DNA of 64,000 bases from Allobosea sp. CS1GBMeth4. Its GTDB lineage: Bacteria > Pseudomonadota > Alphaproteobacteria > Rhizobiales > Beijerinckiaceae. Shown piece after piece: positions 38,205 to 46,454 of this stretch. Made by a program: the position numbers and the translations under genes. The stretch is from the NCBI RefSeq assembly GCF_900185715.1, contig NZ_FYAS01000014.1:1-64000 (forward strand), read 5' to 3'. The stretch's first letter is position 1. Each line of letters opens with the position of its first letter. Below the pieces are notes generated by a model, which was given only the letters and a program-made list of their open reading frames with translations, was not told the DNA's origin and did no database searches.

Positions 38205-38924
38205 ATGACCGGTACAACCCTCACCCCCGAGAACCGCGAGAAGCTGAAGCGCGTCTCGACCGCGACGTTGACCACGGCGCTGTTCAAGCGCGGCCTGCGC
38301 AACCAGTTTATCCAGGATGTGCGGCCGCTGTCGCCGAACGCGCCGCGCATGGTCGGCGAGGCCTTCACCCTGCGCTACATCCCGGCGCGCGAGGACCTCG
38401 ACCAGCTCTCGGCGTTCGAGGGCACGCAGCATCCGCAGCGCGTCGCGGTCGAGACCTGCCCGCCCGGCCACGTCATGGTGATCGACAGCCGCAAGGACGC
38501 GCGCGCCGCCTCCGCCGGCTGCATCCTGGTGACGCGGCTGCTGCAGCGCGGCGTGGCCGGCATCGTCACCGATGGCGGCTTCCGCGACAGCCCCGACATC
38601 GCGGCGCTCGGCTTTCCCGCCTATCACAGCCGGCCGAGCGCGCCGACGAACCTGATCCATCACCACGCGCTCGACATCAACGCGCCGATCGGCTGCGGCG
38701 ACGTGGCGGTCTATCCCGGCGACATCGTCGTCGGCGACGGCGAGGGCGTCTGCGTGCTCCCGGCCCATCTCGCCGACGAGGTCGCGGCCGAGGCCTATGA
38801 GCAGACGGCCTATGAGGACTTCGTCGAGGCGAAGGTCCGCGAAGGGCGCGGCATCTTCGGCCTCTACCCGGCCAATGCCGAGACCAAGGCCGAATTCGCG
38901 AAATGGCGGCCGGACTGGAAGTGA
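38205..38924 (+). CDS. RraA-family protein (HMG/CHA aldolase-like)
   Basis: The 239-residue protein shows the RraA fold: STATLTTALFKRGL near the start, AGCILVTRLLQRGVAGIVTDGGFRD with the GGxRD substrate/metal motif, and DIVVGDGEGVCVLP near the end. Family members include 4-hydroxy-4-methyl-2-oxoglutarate aldolases, oxaloacetate decarboxylases and the RNase E inhibitor RraA. In a sugar-acid locus an aldolase or decarboxylase role on a 2-keto acid is more likely than RNA regulation. It lies after the orphan binding protein and before the lactonase. Confidence 0.82.
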   Translation: MTGTTLTPENREKLKRVSTATLTTALFKRGLRNQFIQDVRPLSPNAPRMVGEAFTLRYIPAREDLDQLSAFEGTQHPQRVAVETCPPGHVMVIDSRKDARAASAGCILVTRLLQRGVAGIVTDGGFRDSPDIAALGFPAYHSRPSAPTNLIHHHALDINAPIGCGDVAVYPGDIVVGDGEGVCVLPAHLADEVAAEAYEQTAYEDFVEAKVREGRGIFGLYPANAETKAEFAKWRPDWK

Positions 38925-38948
38925 CCTGAGACCGCGCCCGCCGCCGAA

Positions 38949-38970
38949 GCGGCGGGATGAGACCCGCCGC
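38949..38970. other. 8-bp-stem hairpin between RraA-family gene and lactonase
   Basis: GCGGCGGG-ATGAGA-CCCGCCGC forms a perfect 8-bp stem with a six-base loop, 25 bases after the RraA-family stop. No T-run follows, so it may pause or stabilise RNA rather than terminate transcription. Confidence 0.4.
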
Positions 38971-39048
38971 CGAGCGGTGAAGACCGGGCGTCGTCAACGC
39001 GTCGCCCGAACGGATAGCCATGACAACAAGAGCGCAGGGGGAAATGCC

Positions 39049-40140
39049 ATGATCGACATGTCTCGCCGTCATCTGCTCAAGGGCGGGCTCGCTGCGGCGG
39101 CCGGCCTGACCGCCGGCCCCGCGCTGGCGCAATCCTTTCCGTTCAGGCCGAACCAGCGCTACCCCGATCCGGCAGTCGAGATCCTCGATCCGGGCTTCGC
39201 CAGGTACCGGATTTATTCGAGCACAGTCGAGCAGGTCGGCACCGGCATGCGCTGGGCTGAAGGACCGGTCTATTTCCCGGACGGGCGCTATCTCCTCGTC
39301 AGCGACATCCCGAACAATCGGATCATGAAGTATGACGAGGTGAAGAACAGCTTCACCGTCTTCCGCGAGAACGCCAACTACGCCAACGGCAATGCCCGCG
39401 ACCGGCAGGGCAGGCTGATCACCTGCGAGCATTCGGTGACGCGGCGCATCACCCGCACCGAGAAGAACGGCAAGATCACGGTGCTGGCCGACAGGTTCGA
39501 GGGCAAGCGGCTGAACGCGCCCAACGACGTCGTCGTCAAATCGGACGAGACGATCTGGTTCACCGATCCGCTCTTCGGCATCAACGGCGAATGGGAGGGC
39601 GCCCGCGCCAAGCCCGAGCAGGCGACGACGAATGTCTACCGGCTGGCGCCGGACGGCAGGCTCACCGCCGTGATCACCGATCTGGTCAACCCCAACGGGC
39701 TCGCCTTCTCGCCCGACGAGAAGAAGCTCTACGTCGTCGAATGGCGCGGCACGCCGAACCGCAGCATCTGGAGCTACGACGTCGAGGCCGACGGCAAGGT
39801 CTCGAACAAGGCCAAGCTGGTCGACGCCGCCGATTTCGGCGCGCTCGACGGCTTCCGCGTCGATCGCGACGGCAATCTCTGGTGTGGCTACGGCAGCAAT
39901 GGCGCGCTCAATGCCGAGCCCGCCGATGTCGGCGGGCGCAAGGTCTATGGTCTCCGCGGCAAGCCGGAGGATCTCGACGGCGTCATGGTGTTCAGCCCGG
40001 CCGGCAAGCCGCTCGCCTTCATCCGCCTGCCGGAGCGTTGCGCCAATCTCTGCTTCGGCGGGCCGAAGGGCAACCGGCTCTACATGGCGAGCTCGCACTC
40101 GCTCTACGCGCTCCATGTCGAGGCGCACGGCGCCGTGTGA
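39049..40140 (+). CDS. SMP-30/gluconolactonase-family exported lactonase
   Basis: The 363-residue protein starts MIDMSRRHLLKGG, a twin-arginine signal peptide ending near ALAQS. It has the six-bladed propeller features of SMP-30 lactonases: Glu in RWAEGPVYFPDG, Asn in LNAPNDVVVKSD, and Asp in LDGFRVDRDGNLW as metal ligands. Such enzymes hydrolyse aldono-lactones to the acid used by the neighbouring dehydratase. The ATG at 39049 has AGGGGG eight bases upstream; the longer open frame to 38797 overlaps the RraA-family gene. It is the last plus-strand gene before a strong terminator. Confidence 0.87.
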   Translation: MIDMSRRHLLKGGLAAAAGLTAGPALAQSFPFRPNQRYPDPAVEILDPGFARYRIYSSTVEQVGTGMRWAEGPVYFPDGRYLLVSDIPNNRIMKYDEVKNSFTVFRENANYANGNARDRQGRLITCEHSVTRRITRTEKNGKITVLADRFEGKRLNAPNDVVVKSDETIWFTDPLFGINGEWEGARAKPEQATTNVYRLAPDGRLTAVITDLVNPNGLAFSPDEKKLYVVEWRGTPNRSIWSYDVEADGKVSNKAKLVDAADFGALDGFRVDRDGNLWCGYGSNGALNAEPADVGGRKVYGLRGKPEDLDGVMVFSPAGKPLAFIRLPERCANLCFGGPKGNRLYMASSHSLYALHVEAHGAV

Positions 40141-40176
40141 GGCTACCGGCCGCGCCCGCGGTGCCAAGATCCAGAG

Positions 40177-40207
40177 GGCCGGCGGCCGTGGGGCCGCCGG
40201 CCTTTTT
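40177..40207 (+). terminator. Intrinsic terminator after the lactonase gene
   Basis: GGCCGGCGGCC (40177-40187), a GTGG loop and the exact inverse GGCCGCCGGCC (40192-40202) are followed by TTTTT (40203-40207). This is a textbook rho-independent terminator for the plus-strand sugar-acid genes. It lies between two convergent genes, the hydrolase ending at 40222 on the other strand. Confidence 0.9.
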
Positions 40208-40221
40208 CGCGTCCCGCAGGC

Positions 40222-41082
40222 TCAGCTCTTCAGGAAGGCGAGCATGTCCTGGTTGAGCCGCTCCTTGTGGGTGTCGGCGAGGCCGTGGGGAGCGCCTTCG
40301 TAGACCTTGAGCTCGGCGTGTGGAACGAGCGTCTTCGCGGCACGGGCGGCGGCGTCGATCGGCACGATCTGGTCGTCGTCGCCATGGAGGATCAGCGTCG
40401 GCCGGTCGAACTTCTTCAGGTCCTGCGTGAAGTCGGTGGCGGAGAACGCCGCGATCGAATCATAGGTGTTCTTGAAGCCGCCCTGCATGCCCTGCGCATA
40501 CCAGGCGTCGATGATGCCCTGGCTCGGCTTCGCGCCGGGCCGGTTGTAGCCGAAGAACGGGCCCGAGGCGATGTCGCGATAGAGCTGAGCGCGGTCGGCG
40601 ATCGAGCCGGTGCGCAGGCCGTCGAAGACCTCGATCGGCAGGCCGCCGGGATTGGCCGGCGTCTTCAACATCAGCGGCGGCACGGCCGAGATCAGGCCGA
40701 GCCTGGCGACGCGCCCGGTGCCGTGGCGGCCGACATAGCGCGCCACCTCGCCGCCGCCGGTCGAGAAGCCGAAGGCCGAAATCGCGCTGAGGCCGAGCGC
40801 CTCGATCACGTCCGCGAGGTCGTCGGCATAATGATCCATGTCGTTGCCGTCCCAGGGCTGGCTGGAGCGGCCATGGCCGCGGCGGTCATGGGAGACGACC
40901 CGGAAGCCGTTATTGGCGAGGAAGAAGGCCTGGTTCTCCCAGCTGTCGGAGGAGAGCGGCCAGCCATGGCTCAAGGTGACGACGGGGCCATCCTTCGGGC
41001 CCCAGTCCTTGAAGTAGAGGCTGACGCCGTCGCGGGTGGTGACATAGCTGCCGCTGACGGCCGGCTTGGCATTGGCGCTCAT
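40222..41082 (-). CDS. Alpha/beta hydrolase, chloroperoxidase/esterase type
   Basis: The 286-residue protein has the nucleophile elbow GFSTGGG, the acid residue in [10 protein letters not shown] and the catalytic His in APHGLADTH, with oxyanion segment SHGWPL. This pattern matches the non-heme chloroperoxidase group of hydrolases (esterase/perhydrolase activity). It is divergent from an OhrR-like MarR regulator, with two repeated operator-like sites in the shared promoter region. Peroxide or peracid related detoxification is a reasonable inference. The natural substrate is unknown. Confidence 0.87.
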   Translation of the reverse strand: MSANAKPAVSGSYVTTRDGVSLYFKDWGPKDGPVVTLSHGWPLSSDSWENQAFFLANNGFRVVSHDRRGHGRSSQPWDGNDMDHYADDLADVIEALGLSAISAFGFSTGGGEVARYVGRHGTGRVARLGLISAVPPLMLKTPANPGGLPIEVFDGLRTGSIADRAQLYRDIASGPFFGYNRPGAKPSQGIIDAWYAQGMQGGFKNTYDSIAAFSATDFTQDLKKFDRPTLILHGDDDQIVPIDAAARAAKTLVPHAELKVYEGAPHGLADTHKERLNQDMLAFLKS

Positions 41083-41154
41083 GATCGAACTCCTTGTCTC
41101 GGGGAACCCGGGGCTCCGGGCAGATCACGTCAGAATTTTATCGCTGACGATTAG

Positions 41155-41166
41155 ATCGTGCACGAT
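41155..41166. promoter_or_regulatory. Candidate MarR/OhrR operator 1
   Basis: ATCGTGCACGAT is a perfect 12-bp palindrome with flanks TTAG and AGAT. It lies between the divergent hydrolase and MarR genes. A near-copy lies 54 bases further on. The core resembles GATTGNGCNCAATC-type sites bound by alphaproteobacterial OhrR proteins. Confidence 0.6.
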
Positions 41167-41208
41167 AGATACGGCTGCCCGGACATCATGTCAATCCCTT
41201 GCGATCAG

Positions 41209-41220
41209 ATCGTGCGCGAT
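41209..41220. promoter_or_regulatory. Candidate MarR/OhrR operator 2
   Basis: AGATCGTGCGCGAT repeats operator 1 with one base changed in the core (ATCGTGCGCGAT). It lies 27 bases upstream of the MarR start codon, where a bound repressor would block its own promoter. Confidence 0.55.
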
Positions 41221-41247
41221 TTATCTCGATGGCGAAGGAGATGCTTC

Positions 41248-41703
41248 ATGACCACCGGCAAAGCCGCAGCGGGCGCAACCCTCAAGCTCGACGATTTTCT
41301 CTGCTTCGCGGTCTATACCGCCGGGCACGCCTTCAACCGGCTGTACAAGCCGCTGCTCGATGCGCTCGGCCTGACCTATCCGCAATATCTCGCCATGGTC
41401 GCGCTCTGGGAGAAGGACGACCGGACGGTCGGCGAGCTCGGCGAGCAGCTCTTCCTCGAATCGAACACGCTGACGCCGCTGCTGAAGCGGCTCGAGGGGA
41501 TGGAGCTCGTCGCGCGCGTGCGGGACAAGGCCGACGAGCGTCAGGTGCGGCTGCGGTTGACCGCGGCCGGCAAGGCTTTGCGGGCGAAGGCGGAGACGGT
41601 GCCGCCCTGCGTGCTCGATGCGACCGGGATGACCGCCGCCGAGGCGCAGGCCCTGACCGGGGCGGTGACGAGCCTGCGCGATACCTTGCTGCGGAAAGGC
41701 TAG
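41248..41703 (+). CDS. OhrR-like MarR-family regulator with N-terminal redox cysteine
   Basis: The 151-residue protein matches OhrR: LDDFLCFAVYTAG with Cys19 at the position of the peroxide-sensing cysteine, RLYKPLLDALGLTYPQYLAMV, the recognition helix region LESNTLTPLLKRLE, and the wing ADERQVRLRLT. OhrR proteins lose DNA binding when organic hydroperoxides oxidise this cysteine. The start at 41248 has GGAG seven bases upstream and gives the family length. The neighbour it would control is an alpha/beta hydrolase instead of the usual Ohr peroxidase, unless ohr lies elsewhere. Confidence 0.88.
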   Translation: MTTGKAAAGATLKLDDFLCFAVYTAGHAFNRLYKPLLDALGLTYPQYLAMVALWEKDDRTVGELGEQLFLESNTLTPLLKRLEGMELVARVRDKADERQVRLRLTAAGKALRAKAETVPPCVLDATGMTAAEAQALTGAVTSLRDTLLRKG

Positions 41704-41720
41704 GCCGGATCCGATCGATC

Positions 41721-42770
41721 TCAGGCGAGGGCCGGCGCCTCGCCGACCAGCTCGCGCACCATCGGCACGACCTCGCGGCCATAGAGCGCGATGCAGCGCA
41801 GCAGCCTGTCCTGCGGCAGGGGGCCGGCGCTGATCTTGAGCTGGAAGCGCGACAGGCCGAGGGTCTTCACGGTCGCGGCGATCTTGCGGGCGACGGTCTG
41901 CGGCGAGCCGAGATAGAGCGACCCGCCCGCGACCTCGCGCTCGAATTCCTCGCGCGTCATCGGGCCCCAGCCGCGCTCGGCGCCGATGCGGTCGCGCATC
42001 GCCTTGTAGGCCGGGAAGAACTCCTCGGCCGCCAGCGCGTCGCTCGCTGCGACATAGCCCGGCGAATGCACGCCGATCGGCCGCTCGGCCTGGCCGAGCC
42101 GGCCCATGGCGTCGCGGTAGAGCTGGGCATAGGGCGCGAAGCGCTGGGCCGGGCCGCCGATGATGGCGAGCATCAGCGGCAGATCGTAGCGCGCCGCCCG
42201 GACCACCGATTCGGGGCTGCCGCCGACGCCGATCCAGGTCGTCAGTTCGCCGGCTTCCAGCGGTGGAAATACCGGCTGGTCCTCGAGCGGCGGGCGCAGG
42301 CGACCTTTCCAGGTGACGCGCTTCTTGCGGATCAGCTCGACGAAGAGATCGAGCTTCTCCTCGAACAGCGTCTCGTATTGACGCAGGTCAAAACCGAACA
42401 GCGGAAAGGACTCGGTGAAGGAGCCGCGCCCGAGGATGACCTCGGCGCGGCCGCTCGAGAGCGCGTCGACCGTCGAGAAGCGCTGGAAGACGCGAATCGG
42501 GTCGTCCGAGCTCAGCACCGTGACGGCCGAGCCGAGACGGATGCGGCTGGTGCGCGTCGCGATGCCGGCGAGCACGGTCTCGGGCGAGGAAACGGCGAAG
42601 TCGTCGCGATGATGCTCGCCGATGCCGAAGAAGTCGATGCCGAGCCCGTCGGCGAGCACGGCCTGCTCGACGAGGTCGCGGATCACCTGCGCATGCGGGA
42701 GCAGAACGCCGTCTGGGCCGGCGGTGACGTCGCCGAAGGTGTCGAGGCCGAGCTGGAGGGGGGCGGGCAT
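41721..42770 (-). CDS. LLM-class flavin-dependent oxidoreductase
   Basis: The 349-residue protein is a bacterial-luciferase-like TIM barrel. It contains LGIDFFGIGEHHRDDFAVSSP near residue 50, LGRGSFTESFPLFG and TTWIGVGGSPESVVRAA. These enzymes use reduced FMN or F420 to oxidise organic substrates. The ATG at 42770 is chosen; upstream frame is arginine-rich. It converges on the OhrR-like gene with 17 bases between stops. The substrate is unknown. Confidence 0.85.
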   Translation of the reverse strand: MPAPLQLGLDTFGDVTAGPDGVLLPHAQVIRDLVEQAVLADGLGIDFFGIGEHHRDDFAVSSPETVLAGIATRTSRIRLGSAVTVLSSDDPIRVFQRFSTVDALSSGRAEVILGRGSFTESFPLFGFDLRQYETLFEEKLDLFVELIRKKRVTWKGRLRPPLEDQPVFPPLEAGELTTWIGVGGSPESVVRAARYDLPLMLAIIGGPAQRFAPYAQLYRDAMGRLGQAERPIGVHSPGYVAASDALAAEEFFPAYKAMRDRIGAERGWGPMTREEFEREVAGGSLYLGSPQTVARKIAATVKTLGLSRFQLKISAGPLPQDRLLRCIALYGREVVPMVRELVGEAPALA

Positions 42771-43014
42771 GGGCGGGGTCCGGGACTGCGGCGCGCCGCG
42801 ACTCCGGCGTCCCGGCGATCTGGCGCCGGAATCGCCACGATTCAAGAGGCCCGGGCGCCGAAGGCTCTATGCGAATTCGCCGAAATCGGTACCATGAGGA
42901 ACAATAAAGATCCGCTCACCCCCAGTCGGGTGTGGCGGGTCGCAGATAATTGCTGTTGCCTCGGCAGGCTCTCCGGAGGAGCGGGTCGGGTGCGACGCTC
43001 AGGGGGACGGGTTC

Positions 43015-43212
43015 ATGGACGGCGAGGCCGCAGCCGAGAGCGACCGCTCGATCGTGGGCAATCCGATGCTGCTGCCGTTCTTCGATCTTTCGATCGACGA
43101 GATCGAGTTGCTTTGCCGGGTCCCGGCGGAGCCTGCCGGCGCGCCGGCAGGCCCGGCCGATGGCGCGTGGTTCGTGACTTTCATGGCTGCACGAAAGGAG
43201 CAGGCCCGATAG
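43015..43212 (+). CDS. Hypothetical small protein, 65 residues
   Basis: The ATG at 43015 is preceded by AGGGGGA about eight bases upstream. The 65-residue product (MDGEAAAESDRSIVGNPMLL then PFFDLSIDEIELLCR) is acidic with a plausible helix, unlike the arginine-rich shadow frames nearby. No family is recognised. It sits alone between the LLM gene and the minus-strand gene at 43311. It may be co-translated with the tiny membrane peptide that follows. Confidence 0.4.
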   Translation: MDGEAAAESDRSIVGNPMLLPFFDLSIDEIELLCRVPAEPAGAPAGPADGAWFVTFMAARKEQAR

Positions 43213-43217
43213 GCGAG

Positions 43218-43292
43218 GTGCTTCTTGTCACGCTCGGCATGCTCGCCATCGCGGCGCTGGCATGGTGGGCGACGAATCGATGGCGGCTCTGA
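43218..43292 (+). CDS. Possible 24-residue membrane peptide
   Basis: A GTG at 43218, six bases after the preceding small gene, starts VLLVTLGMLAIAALAWWATN and ends in RWRL. It would be a single membrane-spanning segment with a basic tail. Length is too short for statistical support and the start codon is uncertain. It is listed only because of its position and clean hydrophobic pattern. Confidence 0.22.
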   Translation: MLLVTLGMLAIAALAWWATNRWRL

Positions 43293-43310
43293 GGGGCCGC
43301 CCGCAGGCGA

Positions 43311-43778
43311 TCACGCCGCCGGATCGAGCCTGGCGCGGCCGCGCATCATCACGCGGTCGACCTGAAATCCGCCGCGCCTGAGCGCGTCATGGTCCTGCGG
43401 CCAGGCGGCCGAACGCTCCAGCGAGAGCGCGATCCGCGGCAGGTCGAGCTGCCCGGCGAGCTGGTTGGCGAAGCGCAGCAGCGCGTCGACCAGATGGGTC
43501 CCAGGCAGGCGCAGCATGGCGATCTCGGAGATCTCCAGCGTCGTGCCGCCCTCGATGGTGCTGCCGACGCGGAAGCCGAACACGGCGTGCGGCACGCCGC
43601 GGGCATCCCGCAGGGCGAAGACGCCGCGCGGCCGGGAGCCGTCCTGCGAGTGATCGCGAACGAAAACGGCCCAGGCGTCCGGCGTGACGTCTGGATGCAG
43701 AAGGGCGACCAGCCCATAGACGGTGTCGGCGCTGCTCGGCACGATGCGCGCGACTTCGAAGATGTCATCGCCCGTCAC
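43311..43778 (-). CDS. Hypothetical GNAT-like protein divergent from fnrN
   Basis: The protein of about 155 residues has ISEIAMLRLPGTHLVDALLRFANQLA in its middle and an end resembling acetyltransferase cores, but no decisive acetyl-CoA motif. A GTG at 43778 with AGGAG eight bases upstream is preferred over an ATG at 43847, which would overlap the FNR-box-like site. It shares a 151-bp divergent region with fnrN, so it may be oxygen regulated. Function is unknown. Confidence 0.6.
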   Translation of the reverse strand: MTGDDIFEVARIVPSSADTVYGLVALLHPDVTPDAWAVFVRDHSQDGSRPRGVFALRDARGVPHAVFGFRVGSTIEGGTTLEISEIAMLRLPGTHLVDALLRFANQLAGQLDLPRIALSLERSAAWPQDHDALRRGGFQVDRVMMRGRARLDPAA

Positions 43779-43833
43779 ATGCGCACTCCTGGGTTCGGGC
43801 GGGTAGCGTGGTTTCCCGAGGCGCCCGGGCGCA

Positions 43834-43847
43834 TTGATCTGGGTCAA
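43834..43847. promoter_or_regulatory. FNR-box-like site upstream of fnrN
   Basis: TTGATCTGGGTCAA matches the FNR/FixK consensus TTGAT-N4-ATCAA with one mismatch. It lies 83 bases upstream of the fnrN start and 56 bases upstream of the divergent gene. FnrN proteins commonly autoregulate through such a site. Confidence 0.7.
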
Positions 43848-43929
43848 ATTTGGCCCCTGCGGCGAGAAGGGCGCTTTCTGCGTTTCCAGGCATAAGTTAG
43901 ACTTCGCGCATGAGCAGGAAGGTCCGATC

Positions 43930-44649
43930 GTGAATTGTCAGCCCGCGCCGTGCAACGCCGTAGCCCAGGGCGACGGCGCATGTGGCAACTGCATGGTCCG
44001 CCTGGTCAGCGTCTGCGCGCCTCTGTCGGAGGAGGAGCTCGCACTGCTGGAATCGCTCGCGACTCCGACGCATTTCTCGTCCGGCGACACGCTGTTCGCG
44101 CAAGCGGCCGAGGCGCATTGCGTCTACAACGTCACCAGCGGTGTGGTGCGGCTCTACAAGCTGCTGTCCGACGGGCGCAGGCAGGTGGTCGGCTTCGCGC
44201 TGCCGGGCGATTTCCTCGGGCTCGCCATGCGCGACGCCTACGGCTTCTCGGCCGACGCGATCGGCGAGGTCACGGTCTGCGCGTTCTCGCGGGCAGCCTA
44301 TACCGCGCTGGTCGACGCCAAGCCGCATCTGCTCAAGCGGCTGCACGAGTTCGCGACGCATGAGCTGACGCTCGCCCATGAGCAGATGATGCTGCTCGGA
44401 CGCCGCACCGCCGAGGAGAAGCTGATCTGCTTCCTGCTCGGCATGCAGCAGCGCTGGGCGCGGCTCAGCAAGCCGTCCGTCACGGTGCCGCTGCCGATGA
44501 CGCGGCAGGACATCGCCGATTTCCTCGGCCTGACGATCGAGACGGTGAGCCGCACCTTCACCCGCCTGGCGAAGGAGAACACGATCCTGATCGTGCCCGG
44601 CGGCGTGCGGCTGATGAATCCGGATCGGATGAACGCCGTCGCGGCCTGA
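43930..44649 (+). CDS. fnrN: FnrN-type Crp/Fnr oxygen-responsive regulator
   Basis: The 239-residue protein has an N-terminal cluster motif CX2CX7C (Cys18, Cys21, Cys29) and a fourth cysteine at 117, the layout of FnrN/FNR proteins that hold an oxygen-labile [4Fe-4S] cluster. A cyclic-nucleotide-binding-like beta barrel follows, then a helix-turn-helix (MTRQDIADFLGLTIETVSRT) with the E-x-x-S-R recognition residues of FNR. The GTG at 43930 has AGGAAGG upstream. It activates transcription under low oxygen. The cbb3 operon 130 bases downstream, with its own FNR box, is the obvious target. Confidence 0.9.
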   Translation: MNCQPAPCNAVAQGDGACGNCMVRLVSVCAPLSEEELALLESLATPTHFSSGDTLFAQAAEAHCVYNVTSGVVRLYKLLSDGRRQVVGFALPGDFLGLAMRDAYGFSADAIGEVTVCAFSRAAYTALVDAKPHLLKRLHEFATHELTLAHEQMMLLGRRTAEEKLICFLLGMQQRWARLSKPSVTVPLPMTRQDIADFLGLTIETVSRTFTRLAKENTILIVPGGVRLMNPDRMNAVAA

Positions 44650-44686
44650 ACTGCGCCGTCGCGCCGCAGTGCACAATTCCGACCTC

Positions 44687-44700
44687 TTGACCTGAATCAA
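44687..44700 (+). promoter_or_regulatory. FNR-box-like site upstream of ccoN
   Basis: TTGACCTGAATCAA matches TTGAT-N4-ATCAA with one mismatch and lies 77 bases upstream of the ccoN start. It closely resembles the site in front of fnrN. It probably gives low-oxygen activation of the whole cco-fix operon. Confidence 0.78.
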
Positions 44701-44777
44701 AGCCGTTCCGCCCCCCTGTCGCTAAGCCTCCTGCTGTTGGCGCGATTGCGCGCCGGTTGAAGAAGCGGGAGTCGGAT

Positions 44778-46445
44778 GTGACGGCGACGACAAGCCCTGT
44801 CAGGCGGATGACGGTCGGCGAGATGATCGGGATGTTGATTGCGGCGGCCTGCGTGCTGCCGCTGATCCTGATCGCTGCCATGGCCGAGAATTCCGGTTAC
44901 GCCTTCCACGCAGCGCTCGGCGCTGCCGCAGCGGCCGCCAGTGTGATCCTGATCGGCAATCGCTGCTTCGACGGGACGCCCGCCGCCCCGCCGCAGGAGA
45001 TCGACGGCAGGCCCAACTACAATCTGGGCCCGGTGAAGTTCGCGACGGTGGCCGCGATGGTCTGGGGCCTCGCCGGCTTCATCGTCGGGCTGATCATCGC
45101 GCTGCAGCTCGCCTTCCCGGTGCTGAACTTCGACCTGCCCTGGACGAATTTCGGCCGGCTGCGGCCGCTGCACACCTCCGCGGTGATCTTCGCCTTCGGC
45201 GGCAACGCCCTCATCGGCACCTCCTTCTATGTCGTCCAGCGCACGTCGCGGGCCCGCCTCGCCGGCGATCTTTCGCCCTGGTTCGTGGTGCTCGGCTACA
45301 ACCTGTTCATCGTCATCGCCGGCACCGGCTACCTGCTGGGCATCACCCAGAGCAAGGAATACGCCGAGCCCGAATGGTATGCCGACCTCTGGCTGACCAT
45401 CGTCTGGGTCGTCTATCTCCTGGTCTTCCTCGGCACGCTGATGAAGCGCAAGGAGCCGCACATCTATGTGGCGAACTGGTTCTATCTCGGCTTCATCCTG
45501 ACCATCGCGGTCCTGCATATCGGCAACAACGTCGCCGTGCCGGTCTCGATCCTGTCGCCGAAGTCCTACGGGCTGTGGTCGGGCGTGCAGGACGCGATGT
45601 TCCAGTGGTGGTACGGCCACAATGCGGTCGGCTTCTTCCTGACCGCCGGCTTCCTCGCGATGATGTACTACTTCGTGCCGAAGCGCGCGGAGCGGCCGAT
45701 CTACAGCTACAGGCTGTCGATCATCCACTTCTGGGCCCTGATCTTCATCTACATCTGGGCCGGGCCGCACCATCTCCACTACACGGCGCTGCCCGACTGG
45801 GCGCAGACGCTGGGCATGACCTTCTCGATCATGCTGTGGATGCCCTCCTGGGGCGGCATGATCAACGGCATCATGACGCTGTCGGGGGCCTGGGACCGGC
45901 TGCGGACCGACCCCGTGCTGCGGATGATGGTGGTCTCGCTCGCCTTCTACGGCATGTCGACCTTCGAAGGGCCGCTGATGTCGATCAAGGCGGTGAACGG
46001 CCTCTCGCACTACACCGACTGGACCGTCGGCCACGTCCACTCCGGCGCGCTCGGCTGGGTCGCCTACATCTCCTTCGGCGCGATCTACTGCCTGGTGCCC
46101 TGGCTGTGGAACCGCAAGGGGCTCTACTCGCTCAAGCTGGTGAGCTGGCACTTCTGGGTCTCGACGCTCGGCATCGTCTTCTACATCTCGGCGATGTGGG
46201 TCTCGGGCATCCTGCAGGGCCTGATGTGGCGGGCCTACACCTCGCTCGGCTTCCTCGAATACGCCTTCATCGAGACGGTCGCGGCGATGCATCCCTTCTA
46301 CGTGATCCGTGCTCTCGGCGGGGGGCTCTTCCTGCTCGGCGCGCTGATCATGGCCTTCAATCTCTGGATGACGGTGCGCTCCAAGGAGGCCGCCGACACG
46401 CCGGAGGCCCGTGTGCTGCCCCCCGGCCAGCTCGCCACCGCCTGA
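44778..46445 (+). CDS. ccoN: cbb3-type cytochrome c oxidase subunit I
   Basis: The 555-residue protein is the twelve-helix catalytic subunit of the high-affinity oxidase. Haem and CuB ligands can be seen in [41 protein letters not shown] and [11 protein letters not shown]. It couples oxygen reduction to proton pumping at low oxygen in the inner membrane. A GTG at 44778 with GGGAG eight bases upstream is preferred to the TTG at 44757. It opens the operon ccoNOQP-ccoG-fixH-fixI-ccoS under an FNR-box-like site. Confidence 0.96.
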   Translation: MTATTSPVRRMTVGEMIGMLIAAACVLPLILIAAMAENSGYAFHAALGAAAAAASVILIGNRCFDGTPAAPPQEIDGRPNYNLGPVKFATVAAMVWGLAGFIVGLIIALQLAFPVLNFDLPWTNFGRLRPLHTSAVIFAFGGNALIGTSFYVVQRTSRARLAGDLSPWFVVLGYNLFIVIAGTGYLLGITQSKEYAEPEWYADLWLTIVWVVYLLVFLGTLMKRKEPHIYVANWFYLGFILTIAVLHIGNNVAVPVSILSPKSYGLWSGVQDAMFQWWYGHNAVGFFLTAGFLAMMYYFVPKRAERPIYSYRLSIIHFWALIFIYIWAGPHHLHYTALPDWAQTLGMTFSIMLWMPSWGGMINGIMTLSGAWDRLRTDPVLRMMVVSLAFYGMSTFEGPLMSIKAVNGLSHYTDWTVGHVHSGALGWVAYISFGAIYCLVPWLWNRKGLYSLKLVSWHFWVSTLGIVFYISAMWVSGILQGLMWRAYTSLGFLEYAFIETVAAMHPFYVIRALGGGLFLLGALIMAFNLWMTVRSKEAADTPEARVLPPGQLATA

Positions 46446-46454
46446 GGATCCGTC

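Noticed and set aside
41199..43292. 697-residue plus-strand open frame across the MarR gene and opposite the LLM gene
   Set aside because: It is out of frame with MarR and antisense to the LLM oxidoreductase. Only its last 24 codons are kept as a weak separate candidate.
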